Shown here: in pieces, positions 26,895 to 36,717 of the stretch
How positions within the stretch are numbered: position 1 is the stretch's first letter
How the letters are laid out: every line of letters begins with the position of its first letter
Assembly: GCF_000380565.1 (NCBI RefSeq)
Contig: NZ_AQYJ01000021.1
Span: 171,354 to 235,353 of the forward strand
Length of the DNA: 64,000 nucleotides
Origin: Microbulbifer variabilis ATCC 700307
Lineage (GTDB): Bacteria; Pseudomonadota; Gammaproteobacteria; Pseudomonadales; Cellvibrionaceae
Reading direction: 5' to 3'
Notes under the pieces: generated by a model
What the model was told of the DNA's origin: nothing
Seen by the model: only the letters and a program-made list of their open reading frames with translations
Database searches by the model: none
Made by a program: the position numbers and the translations under genes

Positions 26895-28517
26895 TTATTC
26901 TGCGCCTGAAGGCGCGCTGATTTCTATCAGGGTTGGAGTTTTTCGGCTAAAGGCTGCACTTACCGCTTCTGTCAGCTGGCCGGGTTGATTGATTCGGCAC
27001 CCCTCTGCACCAAAGGCTTTGGCGAGGGCGACAAAGTCTGGGGTGCGCAGGTTTACACCTTCCTGGGGCACTTCAGCGGCGTCCATAAAATCACGGATTT
27101 CTCCGTAACCGGAATTGTTCCACACCAGTATCGGCAGCGGCAGTTGTTGTTCCACAGCCACTGCCAGTTCCCCCAGGGTAAACATCAGCCCTCCATCGCC
27201 AATCAGCGCTACCACGTCGCGCTCACTGGATAACTTGGCGCCAATAGCCGCGGGCAATGCAAAGCCCAGGGTGCCGTAGCCTGTGGTACAGGTAACGTGG
27301 CTGCGCGGATGATAGAGGGGCAGTGCGTGGTTAGTGTTATAGGCCAATTGGGTGGAATCTGTCACCAGGATGCCGTTATCCGGCAGGGACTCACGCAGGG
27401 CTTTTACCCAGGGGAGGCGTTTCTCAGAGCCATCCCACCACTCTTTGCGACAGTCCTGTAGTAATTGGGCAACCTCTTGTTCGGATTGCTCTTTAGCATT
27501 TCCGCTGCGTTGGACCAGAGCGGTATTTAATTGCTGTAGGCTTTCTGCTGCATCGGCGCAGATGGCCAGATCGGGGGTGGCGTTACAAACAAGTTGTGCA
27601 GCATCTATATCGATTCGGATTAACTTACCGGAAAAGGTGTAGTCTTCCCGGACCAGATTGCGGTCTGTCTCGGAAAGTTCGGTGCCCACTGCCAGTACGA
27701 TATCCGCATTTTCCACCCGCTTGCGCACGCAATCGAAGCTCAGGTTGGCACCGCCGCACAATGGGTGGCGTTCGTCCACTACGCCTTTGGCAGCCAGTGA
27801 CAGGAAAACTGGAGCGGCAACTTTTTCGGCAATTTGTGTAGCTGCCTCACCTGCAGACTGAGCCCCTCCGCCCAAAAGAATAACGGGGCTCTGCGCATTT
27901 TGCAGCCAATGAGTGGCAGTGGCGATAGCGGTGCTGTTGGCGCCTGGGGCCATAGCTGCTGGAGCGGCGTGATAATCCTCTATTTGGCCAGGCATGGGTG
28001 CCGGGAACAGGTCGATGGGAATTTCAATATGTACTGGCCCTGGGCGGCTGGATCGCAGTAGCTGGAAAGCCTTCGCCATTACTTCCGGCAGTTGTCCGGC
28101 CTGAGTCAGGGAATGTTGCCAGATACAAAAGCCGCGGCTGGCATCACTTTGCCGAGGCAGTTCGTGAAGGCGCCCACGGCCCATGCCCAGATCTTCGCGG
28201 CGATTAACTGCGGAGATAACCAGCATGGGGATGGAGTCGGAGTAGGCCTGTGCCATTGCGGTGGCGGCGTTGGTGAGGCCGGGGCCGGTGATCAAAAAAC
28301 ATACGCCGAGTTTGCCGCTTGCGCGTGCGTAACCGTCCGCCATAAAAGCAGCACCCTGTTCATGGCGCGGAGTGATATGTATCAGGTCGCTGCCTGGCAG
28401 GCCGCGATACAGTTCGATTGTGTGTACACCAGGAATGCCGAAGACTTTTTCCACCTGGTATTCGCGCAACAGGCGCATCAGCACCTGGGCACATGTGGGT
28501 GCAGAGGACATAACCAC
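26895..28517 (-). CDS. aruI: ThDP-dependent decarboxylase, AruI-like (5-guanidino-2-oxopentanoate decarboxylase)
   Basis: A 540-residue ThDP enzyme of the acetolactate synthase-like fold. The N-terminal domain holds the catalytic Glu in TPRHEQGAAFMADGYAR and the phrase GRGRLHELPRQ seen in AruI-like proteins. The ThDP/Mg site VVALIGDGGLMF with NNSGYGEI lies near residue 440. AruI decarboxylates 2-ketoarginine to 4-guanidinobutyraldehyde. The downstream aldehyde dehydrogenase fits the next step. No aruH-type aminotransferase is in the window. The GTG at 28517 has AAGGA five bases upstream; an ATG two codons later is also possible. A general acetolactate synthase is less likely because there is no small subunit. 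Confidence 0.85.
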   Translation of the reverse strand: MVMSSAPTCAQVLMRLLREYQVEKVFGIPGVHTIELYRGLPGSDLIHITPRHEQGAAFMADGYARASGKLGVCFLITGPGLTNAATAMAQAYSDSIPMLVISAVNRREDLGMGRGRLHELPRQSDASRGFCIWQHSLTQAGQLPEVMAKAFQLLRSSRPGPVHIEIPIDLFPAPMPGQIEDYHAAPAAMAPGANSTAIATATHWLQNAQSPVILLGGGAQSAGEAATQIAEKVAAPVFLSLAAKGVVDERHPLCGGANLSFDCVRKRVENADIVLAVGTELSETDRNLVREDYTFSGKLIRIDIDAAQLVCNATPDLAICADAAESLQQLNTALVQRSGNAKEQSEQEVAQLLQDCRKEWWDGSEKRLPWVKALRESLPDNGILVTDSTQLAYNTNHALPLYHPRSHVTCTTGYGTLGFALPAAIGAKLSSERDVVALIGDGGLMFTLGELAVAVEQQLPLPILVWNNSGYGEIRDFMDAAEVPQEGVNLRTPDFVALAKAFGAEGCRINQPGQLTEAVSAAFSRKTPTLIEISAPSGAE

Positions 28518-28789
28518 CGTTTTCCTTATTCGTGTAAAAATGCAGTGAGCCTAGCCGCCCGCCAAATGCCACGCAAGCGCCCGCAGAGTCTGCATCTGCG
28601 AGATGAAAATCGCAGGAAAATTGAGATTCCCCCTGCGTCGCGACAGGAAACTTTGTACGGCTGTCGCGCTTTCATTTACCGTTGGCGGGATGGAAGGGGA
28701 GCAGATTTGACGAGTTACTCGCGGAAAAATACCTTTGCCACAACTCGCCAGATACACTATTGAGCAATAGCAACTTAGGAAGTAACACC

Positions 28790-29428
28790 ATGGAAATCGA
28801 TCAGTGGCGCCGAGAATACCTACTCGGCGGTTTACGTCGTTCTGAGCTGAAGCCTACGCCTCTGGAGCAGTTTCGACAATGGTTGGAGGAGGTCGTTAAA
28901 GCGGGCCTTAAAGATCCTACTGCGATGTGCCTGGCCACTGCGGATGCTGCGGGCCAGCCATCTCAGCGGATCGTTCTGCTGAAAGGTTTTGATGAACGCG
29001 GTTTTGTGTTTTACACCAACCTGCAGAGCAAAAAAGCCAGGGACATGGCCGATAATCCGCAAGTATCACTTTTGTTCCCATGGCATTTATTGGAGCGTCA
29101 GATCATTGTCTATGGTCAGGTTCAGCCGGTATCCAGGGAGGATGCTATAGCTTACTTCCAGTCCCGACCACTGGACAGCCAGCTGGCCGCATGGGCTTCT
29201 CACCAAAGCCAGCCCCTGTCTTCCCGCGAAGAGCTGCAAAAGCAGTTTGAAGAAGAAAAAGCCCGCTTTGATGGCGGTGAGGTTCCTTTGCCTGAATTCT
29301 GGGGTGGCTACCGGGTTGTGCCGCATTCCGTGGAATTCTGGCAAGGGGGAGCAAATCGCCTGCACGATCGTTTTGTTTACTGTGCTGATGATAGCGGCAG
29401 CTGGTCGGTTCAGCGCCTTTCCCCCTGA
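28790..29428 (+). CDS. pdxH: Pyridoxamine 5'-phosphate oxidase
   Basis: A 212-residue FMN enzyme (E. coli PdxH has 218). Seen: WRREYLLGGLRRSEL at the N-terminus, MCLATADAAGQPSQRIVLLK and FVFYTNLQSKKARDM for FMN binding, and VPLPEFWGGYRV and FWQGGANRLHDRF near the end, which bind substrate phosphate. It makes pyridoxal 5'-phosphate in vitamin B6 synthesis and salvage. TTAGGAAG precedes the ATG. Its promoter region is shared with the divergent aruI-type gene. The visible C-terminus ends SVQRLSP, as expected for the family. Confidence 0.97.
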   Translation: MEIDQWRREYLLGGLRRSELKPTPLEQFRQWLEEVVKAGLKDPTAMCLATADAAGQPSQRIVLLKGFDERGFVFYTNLQSKKARDMADNPQVSLLFPWHLLERQIIVYGQVQPVSREDAIAYFQSRPLDSQLAAWASHQSQPLSSREELQKQFEEEKARFDGGEVPLPEFWGGYRVVPHSVEFWQGGANRLHDRFVYCADDSGSWSVQRLSP

Positions 29429-29499
29429 ATAACTCCTATCAATTTCTCGGCTGTAGTTCGTTAGCGGACTGCACCTTTCCCTTCCCTGAGTAGCAAAAT

Positions 29500-29530
29500 A
29501 AATGAAAGCGGCTTATTACCGCTTTCATTT
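29500..29530 (+). terminator. Intrinsic terminator after pdxH
   Basis: AAATGAAAGCGG at 29500-29511 pairs perfectly with CCGCTTTCATTT at 29519-29530 around a 7-base loop, and a T-rich end follows (TTTTCTGT). The 12-bp stem ends pdxH transcription before hscC. Confidence 0.85.
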
Positions 29531-29690
29531 TCTGTGTTAAAAACTCGCTTTCGTTCGCTTGCACCAGCTGGCTATTAATATGCCTGGCCGCTTAGAATAT
29601 TGCGCAATAAACAAAGTAGAAAACCGGTTGCAAAAACTGTGGGTTCGATTTTTTTGCTTACTTAGCCTTTAAAAATAGGTAGAGAGAATT

Positions 29691-31382
29691 ATGGCCATTA
29701 TTGGGATTGATCTGGGAACCACTAATAGCGCTTGTGGGGTATTGACAGACGATGGAGTGAAACTGGTTCCCAATCGCCTTGGAGAGACCTTGACCCCATC
29801 AGTTGTCAGTTTAGATGAGGCTGGCAAACTGGTCGTAGGAAAAACTGCAAAAGAACGCTTGATCAATCACAGCGATACCACTGTTGCTGCCTTTAAGCGT
29901 TTAATGGGCACCGATCATAAAATTAAGCTAGGCCGTCAGCAGTTTAGTGCAACTGAACTCTCTTCATTGGTTTTACGTTCCCTGAAAGAAGATGCTGAGG
30001 CTTTCCTGAATAAAGAAATTACCGAGGCTGTGATTAGTGTGCCAGCCTATTTCAATGATAACCAACGCCAAGCAACAAAACAGGCTGGGGAATTAGCCGG
30101 CCTGAAGGTAGAACGCCTGATCAATGAGCCCACTGCGGCAGCTATAGCCTACGGTTTGCATGATAAACGTGAAGGTAATTTTCTTATTTTGGATCTGGGC
30201 GGCGGTACCTTCGATGTCTCCATCCTGGAATTCTTCGATGGCATTATGGAGGTACATGCCAGTGCCGGGGATAACTACCTTGGCGGTGAGGATTTTGTCG
30301 AAGCGATGATCGACAGTGTTCTGGAAGAATTAAAACTGAAAAAATCCTCACTGAAACCTCGCGAACTGCAGAACCTGTATATGCAGATGGAAACGGCCAA
30401 GCGCCGTATCAGCCAGCAGACAGGGCAGTTACTTAAATTAAACCTTAGTGGTCGTGAAGTTGAGTGGAAAGTGACTTCCGAATGGTTTGAGAGACTCAGC
30501 ACTCCGCTGCTGCTGAGAGCCAAGCGCCCGATTGAGCGCGCCATGCGCGATGCCGATTTGCCGTCTGCTAAAATTGACGAAGTGGTACTGGTGGGTGGCT
30601 CCACCCGCCTGGCCCTGTTCCGCTCTATGGTGGGGCGTATGTTTGGCCGCTTACCCTCCTGCCACCTGAACCCGGATACCGTTGTCGCCATGGGAGCGGC
30701 TATTCAAGCCGGGCTCAAGGAAAAAAATTCCGCGTTGGATGATATTGTTCTCACCGATGTATGCCCCTACACCCTGGGTACCGGCATAGTGAACGAAGAC
30801 AGCCCGCAGCTGGGCAATTACTTCCTGCCGATTATTGAGCGCAACACCGTGGTGCCGGTGAGTATCGTACGAAGCGTCTGCACTGCCCGCGATGATCAGA
30901 ACGAAGTTTGTATCGATATTTACCAGGGGGAAAATCGCCTGGTAAAGAAAAATGTTTATCTGGGCGAACTCACGGTACCGGTACCCAAGAAACCCAGGGG
31001 CGAGGAAGTTGTGGAAGTCCGCTATAGCTACGATATGAACGGTTTGCTGGAAGTGGATATCACCGTCGTTTCCACCGGTAAAACATTTAATAAGTTAGTG
31101 GAATTTACGCCGGGCGCCCTGAATGAACAGGATAGAGTCCAAGCCCTGGAAAAACTGGCCAAGCTCAAATTTCACCCCCGTGAAGATGAAGAAAACCGGG
31201 CGCTGCTCGCCCGTGGTGAACGCTTGTACGAAGCGAGCCTCGGCGAGCAGCGCGACCATATTTCTAAATTACTCGCAAGCTTCGACCGGGTTTTGGATAA
31301 ACAAAACCTAGTGGAGATTAGCAAGACGCGTGCCGAACTCACTGAAATATTTGATAAGCTCGACGGTGAGGACTGGATTTAA
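29691..31382 (+). CDS. hscC: Hsp70-family chaperone HscC
   Basis: A 563-residue Hsp70, the length of HscC (about 556) rather than DnaK (638). ATPase signatures: IGIDLGTTNS at the start, VPAYFNDNQRQATKQAG, INEPTAAAIAYGL, LDLGGGTFDVS near residue 168 and VLVGGSTRLALFR. The substrate-binding part is shorter and lacks the DnaK lid tail. It acts with a J-domain co-chaperone, and one is encoded by the next gene, whose start overlaps this stop (TAATG). Known E. coli HscC interacts with sigma-70 and the DjlB/DjlC proteins. The client here is unknown. Confidence 0.93.
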   Translation: MAIIGIDLGTTNSACGVLTDDGVKLVPNRLGETLTPSVVSLDEAGKLVVGKTAKERLINHSDTTVAAFKRLMGTDHKIKLGRQQFSATELSSLVLRSLKEDAEAFLNKEITEAVISVPAYFNDNQRQATKQAGELAGLKVERLINEPTAAAIAYGLHDKREGNFLILDLGGGTFDVSILEFFDGIMEVHASAGDNYLGGEDFVEAMIDSVLEELKLKKSSLKPRELQNLYMQMETAKRRISQQTGQLLKLNLSGREVEWKVTSEWFERLSTPLLLRAKRPIERAMRDADLPSAKIDEVVLVGGSTRLALFRSMVGRMFGRLPSCHLNPDTVVAMGAAIQAGLKEKNSALDDIVLTDVCPYTLGTGIVNEDSPQLGNYFLPIIERNTVVPVSIVRSVCTARDDQNEVCIDIYQGENRLVKKNVYLGELTVPVPKKPRGEEVVEVRYSYDMNGLLEVDITVVSTGKTFNKLVEFTPGALNEQDRVQALEKLAKLKFHPREDEENRALLARGERLYEASLGEQRDHISKLLASFDRVLDKQNLVEISKTRAELTEIFDKLDGEDWI

Positions 31383-32788
31383 TGAGCCCCTGGGAGATAC
31401 TCGAGCTAGCGCCCTGTGATGATGCGCGGGCGATCAAGCGTGCCTATGCAAAAAAACTGAAGCATACCCGCCCGGATGAAAAGCCAGAAGAGTTTCAGCA
31501 GTTACACAGCGCCTATAAATGGGCGCTGAAAGCTGCCGAGCGTCAAAAAGAAGAGAATGAGGAAAGTAAGGAGTCGCAAAGTACTGAAGCTATTGCGGAA
31601 ATTACCAATGCTGAGCAGGCTACACTTTCCCCTGAGGTCGCGCAATTACAGGGGCACGTAGAGCCGCAAGTACAACAAGGTAGTGAACTGAATCATCAAG
31701 ATCACTCCCCAGTCTCCCCAGAAGCTATTGAACAAGCCCCATCAGAAGTCTCTCATGACCTTAACCAAGTCCAGGGCCAGGAAACTGGGGGTGAGATACA
31801 GCGGGAGACCGCTACAGAGAAATATACTGAAGAGCAGCATTCTGAAGGTAGGGATGCACAAGAAAATCCTATTGAAGAGGGTGTTACTGAGCAAGATCCA
31901 CAGCGAGCACAGCGAATTACCGAGTACCATCAAGTACTGGATCAAGTGGATAGGCTGCTGAAAGAGCCCAGTAAATTCAATGTAAAAGAGAATTGGCGGT
32001 TTCTCACCGATACACCTTATATGCTCGATGAGGAATATAACTGGAATCTGGGTCTCACAATTTTCGAGCGTTTTGCCAGAATAAATTTGCAGGCAGGTGA
32101 GTGTGCCTCTAAAGATAAAAAACAAATACAGATTTCCAACAATATTATTCAGTATTGCAATAACCTGTTCGACTGGAATGGTAATGCCCCCTATTTATAC
32201 GGCGCTTTGGATGAATCTCTTTGTGACTGCATTTTCAATTCACTACAAAGCGAAGAAGTTACTGTGGACCCTGCCCAAGGGCTTCGAGGTGGGCGCAAGC
32301 TGATCCGGCAGAAAGCTATCCAGCCGGAAGAAACCTACGATCAATACTATTTTGGCCACCTGCTGGCTCGAGGCGTAGCGGTCTTACTGGATTTATTGTT
32401 GTTGTACGTCGCTGTCGGTTTTATCGCCTCCATTGTAATTATGAAGGTTTACGATATGCCAGAAGGTGCCGCCACAACCATAGCGTTGGGAATCTGTTGC
32501 CTGGCCTATCTGCTGATGGCCTGGATTGCAGAGAGCTCCCACTTTCAGGCAACGCCGGGTAAATATTTGATGGGCTACAAAGTCACCAACAAAAAATTTG
32601 AGCGAATAGGCTATGGCCACGGCCTTTGGCGCCTACTGAGTTTCACCCTCACCCTACCGTTGGGTAAGATCGGTTGGTTGATTAACTGCTTCCTAGGTGG
32701 AAACCTGATGCACGACCGCCTCAGCTCAAGCCATGTCATCAATATGCGTAAATCCCGTGAGGAGCATTTGCGAAAATTAAGAGGGTAG
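31382..32788 (+). CDS. J-domain and RDD membrane protein, HscC co-chaperone
   Basis: A 468-residue protein. Residues 1-50 form a J-like domain: PWEILELAPCDDARAIKRAY, then PEEFQQLHSAYKWAL. The canonical HPD reads RPD at residues 30-32, so the His that normally stimulates Hsp70 ATPase is replaced. Residues 55-185 are acidic, Gln/Glu-rich and likely disordered. Residues 320-460 form an RDD-type membrane domain with ATPGKYLMGYKV and MHDRLS. The gene starts at the last base of hscC. This resembles the DjlB/DjlC partners of HscC, with the RDD domain anchoring the pair to the membrane (inference). Confidence 0.82.
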   Translation: MSPWEILELAPCDDARAIKRAYAKKLKHTRPDEKPEEFQQLHSAYKWALKAAERQKEENEESKESQSTEAIAEITNAEQATLSPEVAQLQGHVEPQVQQGSELNHQDHSPVSPEAIEQAPSEVSHDLNQVQGQETGGEIQRETATEKYTEEQHSEGRDAQENPIEEGVTEQDPQRAQRITEYHQVLDQVDRLLKEPSKFNVKENWRFLTDTPYMLDEEYNWNLGLTIFERFARINLQAGECASKDKKQIQISNNIIQYCNNLFDWNGNAPYLYGALDESLCDCIFNSLQSEEVTVDPAQGLRGGRKLIRQKAIQPEETYDQYYFGHLLARGVAVLLDLLLLYVAVGFIASIVIMKVYDMPEGAATTIALGICCLAYLLMAWIAESSHFQATPGKYLMGYKVTNKKFERIGYGHGLWRLLSFTLTLPLGKIGWLINCFLGGNLMHDRLSSSHVINMRKSREEHLRKLRG

Positions 32789-32902
32789 GATTTTGAAAGA
32801 TAGGAAGTCTATAGATGAACAGATGGTGTCTTTGATATATTTGCGCCTTCAGAGCTATGGTTCAAACAGCTCACAAATTTGGAGTTCTCACGAGTTTTTA
32901 TA

Positions 32903-33283
32903 ATGAGTAAGTTTTTACATTCTGCAAAGTGGTTATTAGGTAGCTTGGTTTTACTGAGTGGGCAAACTCTCTCTTACGATGTGGGGAGTAGTCCTGTTGA
33001 GTATCTTCGTACCTATAAAGGGTATGCTGTTGCTACTCTTACAAATGAGGGGCCTAACCCCAATGGATGCACTGCAACTTATAAGAATTGGGGGGCTGGC
33101 AGGTATGTCGCCATTGAGTTTGACACAGAAGAAGGGCAGGAGATGTATAGTGCCTTATTGGCTGCCTACTTAAGCGGTAACAAGGTAGCATTTGGGGCTT
33201 ATGATGGTAAAGACCGTTGTAAGATGTGGAATGGAACGAATACTATTCCGGTTGCATATCGAATAGATATTCTTCGCAAATAG
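32903..33283 (+). CDS. Small exported two-cysteine protein (family member A)
   Basis: A 126-residue protein from the ATG at 32903, with a signal peptide ending near SGQTLS. The mature part has Cys in NPNGCTATYKN, a helix-like YSALLAAYLSG, a strand NKVAFGAY and a second Cys in KDRCKMW, closing with YRIDILRK. The same order (strand, Cys, S-x-L-L-S-A, V-x-F, Cys, I-x-V) recurs in the proteins at 42007, 42613 and 43456. I do not recognise a named family; a beta-barrel similar to small toxin B subunits is a guess. A strong terminator follows. Confidence 0.75.
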   Translation: MSKFLHSAKWLLGSLVLLSGQTLSYDVGSSPVEYLRTYKGYAVATLTNEGPNPNGCTATYKNWGAGRYVAIEFDTEEGQEMYSALLAAYLSGNKVAFGAYDGKDRCKMWNGTNTIPVAYRIDILRK

Positions 33284-33338
33284 TTATAAATCCAAAAAAT
33301 TATCGTCTACGCATAGATGATTATATTATAGCCCTAAT

Positions 33339-33378
33339 AAAAGAGAGGCGGTGTAAAGACAGAACCGCCTCTCTTTTT
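33339..33378 (+). terminator. Strong intrinsic terminator
   Basis: Bases 33339-33352 and 33364-33377 form a perfect 14-bp stem around an 11-base loop, with five T residues at its 3' end. The A run on the 5' side makes it bidirectional. It ends the gene at 33283 and could also serve the remnant arriving from the minus strand. Confidence 0.9.
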
Positions 33379-34331
33379 AGTGCTACTTTTACAATGTAAA
33401 ATATGGTAACCCCTTATTGTTTAAAGAGTGCTATGTTTATATGGGTTTTATTCTATCCAGTTTTTAATTGGGATTAATTAAGCATGATTTTCCATGCAGA
33501 CTTAAGATATATATTGTAATGAATTTATTTGCCATTTGCGTAGCTAAAGTAACGGATAATATTTAATCCACCACTTGCTTGTTGGCTATAAAAGTCAATT
33601 GGGGCGAATTTAAGAAGCAGCCATTTGTTATTGCAAAGAGCGAATTTTAATTATAGGTAACTGCTTTCAGAACTCCTCTAGTATGAATTCAGATAAACAG
33701 AACTTATCTTTGGATATTGATTAGGCTGCCCACCGCATCCACTTACCCAGAAATTTACTTTTTTGCCATCTAGTTTAAGTGGGGGTTTATAAGTCCCCTA
33801 ACATACTAAATAGTTATAGGATTTTTTTGCTTTTAGTAATCAATATATCTTTTTAATTGTTATTTAATGTTGAAGAGTGGTTTCAGTTGAAGAATTGGAT
33901 TTCATCCAGTGATTTATTTGAAATTTTTTAAGGGCATCTTTGGTGTCCTTATTTTCCTATCGCCTATTCCAATAGCTTTAAGGCAAGTTAGGTGGGATTG
34001 AATGAAAGTGCACTATGTCACTTATGACAGTTAAGTTCTTTTTTTCGTTTCTCTTGCTCTATCGCTACTCTATTTTTGTACTGAATCATAAAGTCCCGCA
34101 ATATTAAATCCAATTGATTCCTTATTGCCCTTATGTTTTTTAGGGTGGAGAAATTGATGCTTGACTTTCAACAGAGTGAATATAGGATTCGCCATCCGGC
34201 AGTCTATTGGTAAGCTATGTTTCATCCCTTGGAAGATAGATTCTTTTAGTTGTAGGTGTTAGTGATTAGGTAATACAAGCATAAATCTTTGGGGTTAAGA
34301 ATTTTTGCTTACTAAAAAAGGTAGTGGAGTT
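33379..34331. other. Gene-poor AT-rich stretch upstream of the toxin locus
   Basis: Apart from the minus-strand remnant at 33678-33840, I see no gene here. It should contain the promoter of the haemagglutinin-like genes, but I cannot place one with confidence. Confidence 0.5.
33678..33840 (-). pseudogene. C-terminal remnant of a small exported two-cysteine protein (family member E)
   Basis: On the minus strand, reading to the stop at 33678-33680, the frame gives GTYKPPLKLDGKKVNFWVSG, then CGGQPNQYPKISSVYL. The GKKV-x-F strand, following Cys and Y-P-x-I closing strand match the C-terminal third of the 32903 protein and its relatives. Just upstream a TAG interrupts the frame after SYNYLVC, and no start or signal peptide can be found. 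It is a decayed or truncated copy. Confidence 0.55.
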
Positions 34332-36698
34332 ATGGGGTTGTGGTTAAGGCTTAGCCTTTGGTTATTTTTATGTGTCAGTGAAGTGGTAATAGCCTCGCAG
34401 ATTTTACCTGCGTCTCAGCATGCTTCAGATATTAAGCTGATAACAAGCACTGAAGATGGCAGTGTTGAAAATCTTATTATCAGGCCTCCTAACGATTCGG
34501 GGATTTCTGTTAACCGGTTTTCTACTTTCTCAGTATCGAATAAATCACTAAAGATTCTTAATTTACCTGAATTCTCCGGTTCAACGAGCTTGCCAGCCAC
34601 ATTAATTGTTATTCAGTCTAACAATCTGTCCCTGGCTAACAATATAGAGCTGGTTGGAGAGCCAGCAGATGTACTTTTCATTACAGATAGCAGTAGCTCC
34701 ACAGTATCTTGCTCTGGGTGTAGTTTTGCCAACTTTCAACGTATCTCCCTAGCCGCTGGCGCCCTCAGTAAAAGTTTATCCGATAGCACCAGTAATATCG
34801 GTGATATTAAACTGTTAGGAACGATTAATATCAACCAGCTTTCGGCTCCAGGTGCGCTGTCAGTCGATGTCATGGGGCGTTATATGAGCCTCAATGGTGA
34901 AATTAATACACATCAGAACGTCTCCTTAACATCTGGTGGGGATTACATTAGTGATACGTCGGGTCGCTTAACCACAGGTGGTGGGGCGGTTAACCTGTAC
35001 TTGGGTAACTATTCACTGAGGTATGAATCCCGAGAGATTACCAATATCCCCTCGCAAGCAAAGCCCTCTTCCTACACAACCTTGAATGGCACTATTCGTT
35101 CTACATCTGTTACGGCCACAATGGCTAATACTTGGTACAGAATTGCAACGAATATTGATACCAGTAGTAATCTCATCTACTCAACGAGCTATCAAGATAC
35201 TCATGTGATCAATGAAGAATCGATACTGATACAGAGTTTTAGTTCGCCATTGATTATCAACAGTAAATTGGCATCTGATAACAGTGTTACACTGCAATCT
35301 TATGACAGCTTAATCATAAACGAGAATGCAGAAATCAATGCACATACACTATCGGTGCTTGCAAAAAATCAGATTATTAATGATGCGAATATATTAACTA
35401 CCAAAACAGAAATTGCCGCCAATGATGTATTCAATAAAGGGGAAATCGAGGGGCTGTCTGGAGTAGATATCTCAGTTGTTGATAATCTGCTTAATTCCTT
35501 TGGTGGAATCATCCGGGGTAATCTGGTTAATTTAAAATCCGATAAAGGTTTGATTCGCAATGGTTCCAGAACGCCATTCTTGAGTGAATATAATCAATAT
35601 AATAACTTGCTGAGCTGGGATATAAACAATATTAGCCCTGCTGAGTTGGGTACTTTTTTTGCGCTAGGGTTAGATGCTAATGAAGCGCAGGGTAAACAAA
35701 AAGCTGATACTCTTGCAGCCAATATCTTATCTAATAAACTAACTATTAAAGGCAAAGCCTTCGAAAATATTAACCCCTACTATGTGTATAAAGCACCAGG
35801 GGATGACTGGTCTACAGGCGTGCCATTAAATGCGGCACTAGCTAATCAGGTTTTGGTTTCTGCGGAAACTCAGTTCTTTATTAAGGCTGATAACTATGTA
35901 GTTAATTCCTCTGCTGTTATGCGCTTGAATCAACCAGGCGCTGTCTATATTGATACGAATCTATTAACTAATGAACGTTATCGCTCCCAAGTACTTATTG
36001 AACGAGAGTCTGATAAGTGGGAAGAAAATTTTTATTACTATTCTCCACCAGGTCTAATTCATACTGTTGGCGACTTTAATCTCAAAGCAAATACAGGTTT
36101 TATCAATAACACCGCCTTCTTCGAGGTTTTTGGCAATGCCACGCTGGATACTCCTAAACTAAAAGAATTGGGTATAGCAATTTCACAGGTTTCTTATACT
36201 ACCTATACTACCGTTTATCACACATGTTTACAGAAGGGGCGAAATGGGGTTTGTACTGAGCCGGGTGAACCCAAAACTGTTGAGACAACCATTGTCCGTG
36301 TCAATCAGGATGAGAAAGAATCACTCTTTCATGTGGAAGGTAATTTCATTGGTCCTAAGACGACGGTGAATTTTTCTAAGCATGATCCCATTGCTTATTA
36401 TCAAAATCTTGCAATTGCTGATTATAAATCACGGGAATTCTACATACCCTACGGTGACAAACAGCAATACAATAAAAATGGAGTCCCATTTTACAGTATA
36501 TATACAAGCACTGCTCAAGATGAGATCAGAATTACTCAAACTAGGTGCATTGTAAATCAGCAGGATCCTGTTGATGATTCTTGTGTTTCAGGGGTAATTA
36601 AAACTGAGTCGATTACAGATGTCGTAATTGCTTACATGGAAAAGATTAAGAATGCCGTTCTAAGCTTTTTCGATCAAGAGTTTGACTGGTGGGACTAG
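34332..36698 (+). CDS. Filamentous-haemagglutinin-type TPS-domain protein (first half of split system)
   Basis: A 788-residue exported protein; a TTG at 34305 would add nine residues. Signal peptide at 1-22 (WLRLSLWLFLCVSEVVIASQ). Residues 25-170 hold a two-partner-secretion domain: GISVNRFSTFSVSNKSLKIL, VIQSNNLSLANNIELVGEPA and TVSCSGCSFANFQRISLAAG. A beta-helix-like repeat region and a Cys-containing C-terminal part follow, ending FDQEFDWWD. TPS domains are normally recognised by an outer-membrane TpsB/CdiB transporter, which is not in this window. The stop is 19 bases before the next start, and the usual single CdiA-like chain continues there on a separate protein. Confidence 0.8.
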   Translation: MGLWLRLSLWLFLCVSEVVIASQILPASQHASDIKLITSTEDGSVENLIIRPPNDSGISVNRFSTFSVSNKSLKILNLPEFSGSTSLPATLIVIQSNNLSLANNIELVGEPADVLFITDSSSSTVSCSGCSFANFQRISLAAGALSKSLSDSTSNIGDIKLLGTININQLSAPGALSVDVMGRYMSLNGEINTHQNVSLTSGGDYISDTSGRLTTGGGAVNLYLGNYSLRYESREITNIPSQAKPSSYTTLNGTIRSTSVTATMANTWYRIATNIDTSSNLIYSTSYQDTHVINEESILIQSFSSPLIINSKLASDNSVTLQSYDSLIINENAEINAHTLSVLAKNQIINDANILTTKTEIAANDVFNKGEIEGLSGVDISVVDNLLNSFGGIIRGNLVNLKSDKGLIRNGSRTPFLSEYNQYNNLLSWDINNISPAELGTFFALGLDANEAQGKQKADTLAANILSNKLTIKGKAFENINPYYVYKAPGDDWSTGVPLNAALANQVLVSAETQFFIKADNYVVNSSAVMRLNQPGAVYIDTNLLTNERYRSQVLIERESDKWEENFYYYSPPGLIHTVGDFNLKANTGFINNTAFFEVFGNATLDTPKLKELGIAISQVSYTTYTTVYHTCLQKGRNGVCTEPGEPKTVETTIVRVNQDEKESLFHVEGNFIGPKTTVNFSKHDPIAYYQNLAIADYKSREFYIPYGDKQQYNKNGVPFYSIYTSTAQDEIRITQTRCIVNQQDPVDDSCVSGVIKTESITDVVIAYMEKIKNAVLSFFDQEFDWWD

Positions 36699-36717
36699 GT
36701 TTTAGGGAAGTATGATA

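Noticed and set aside
28092..28763. 223-codon plus-strand frame opposite the aruI-type gene and running into the pdxH promoter
   Set aside because: No domain; it mirrors the strongly supported decarboxylase gene.
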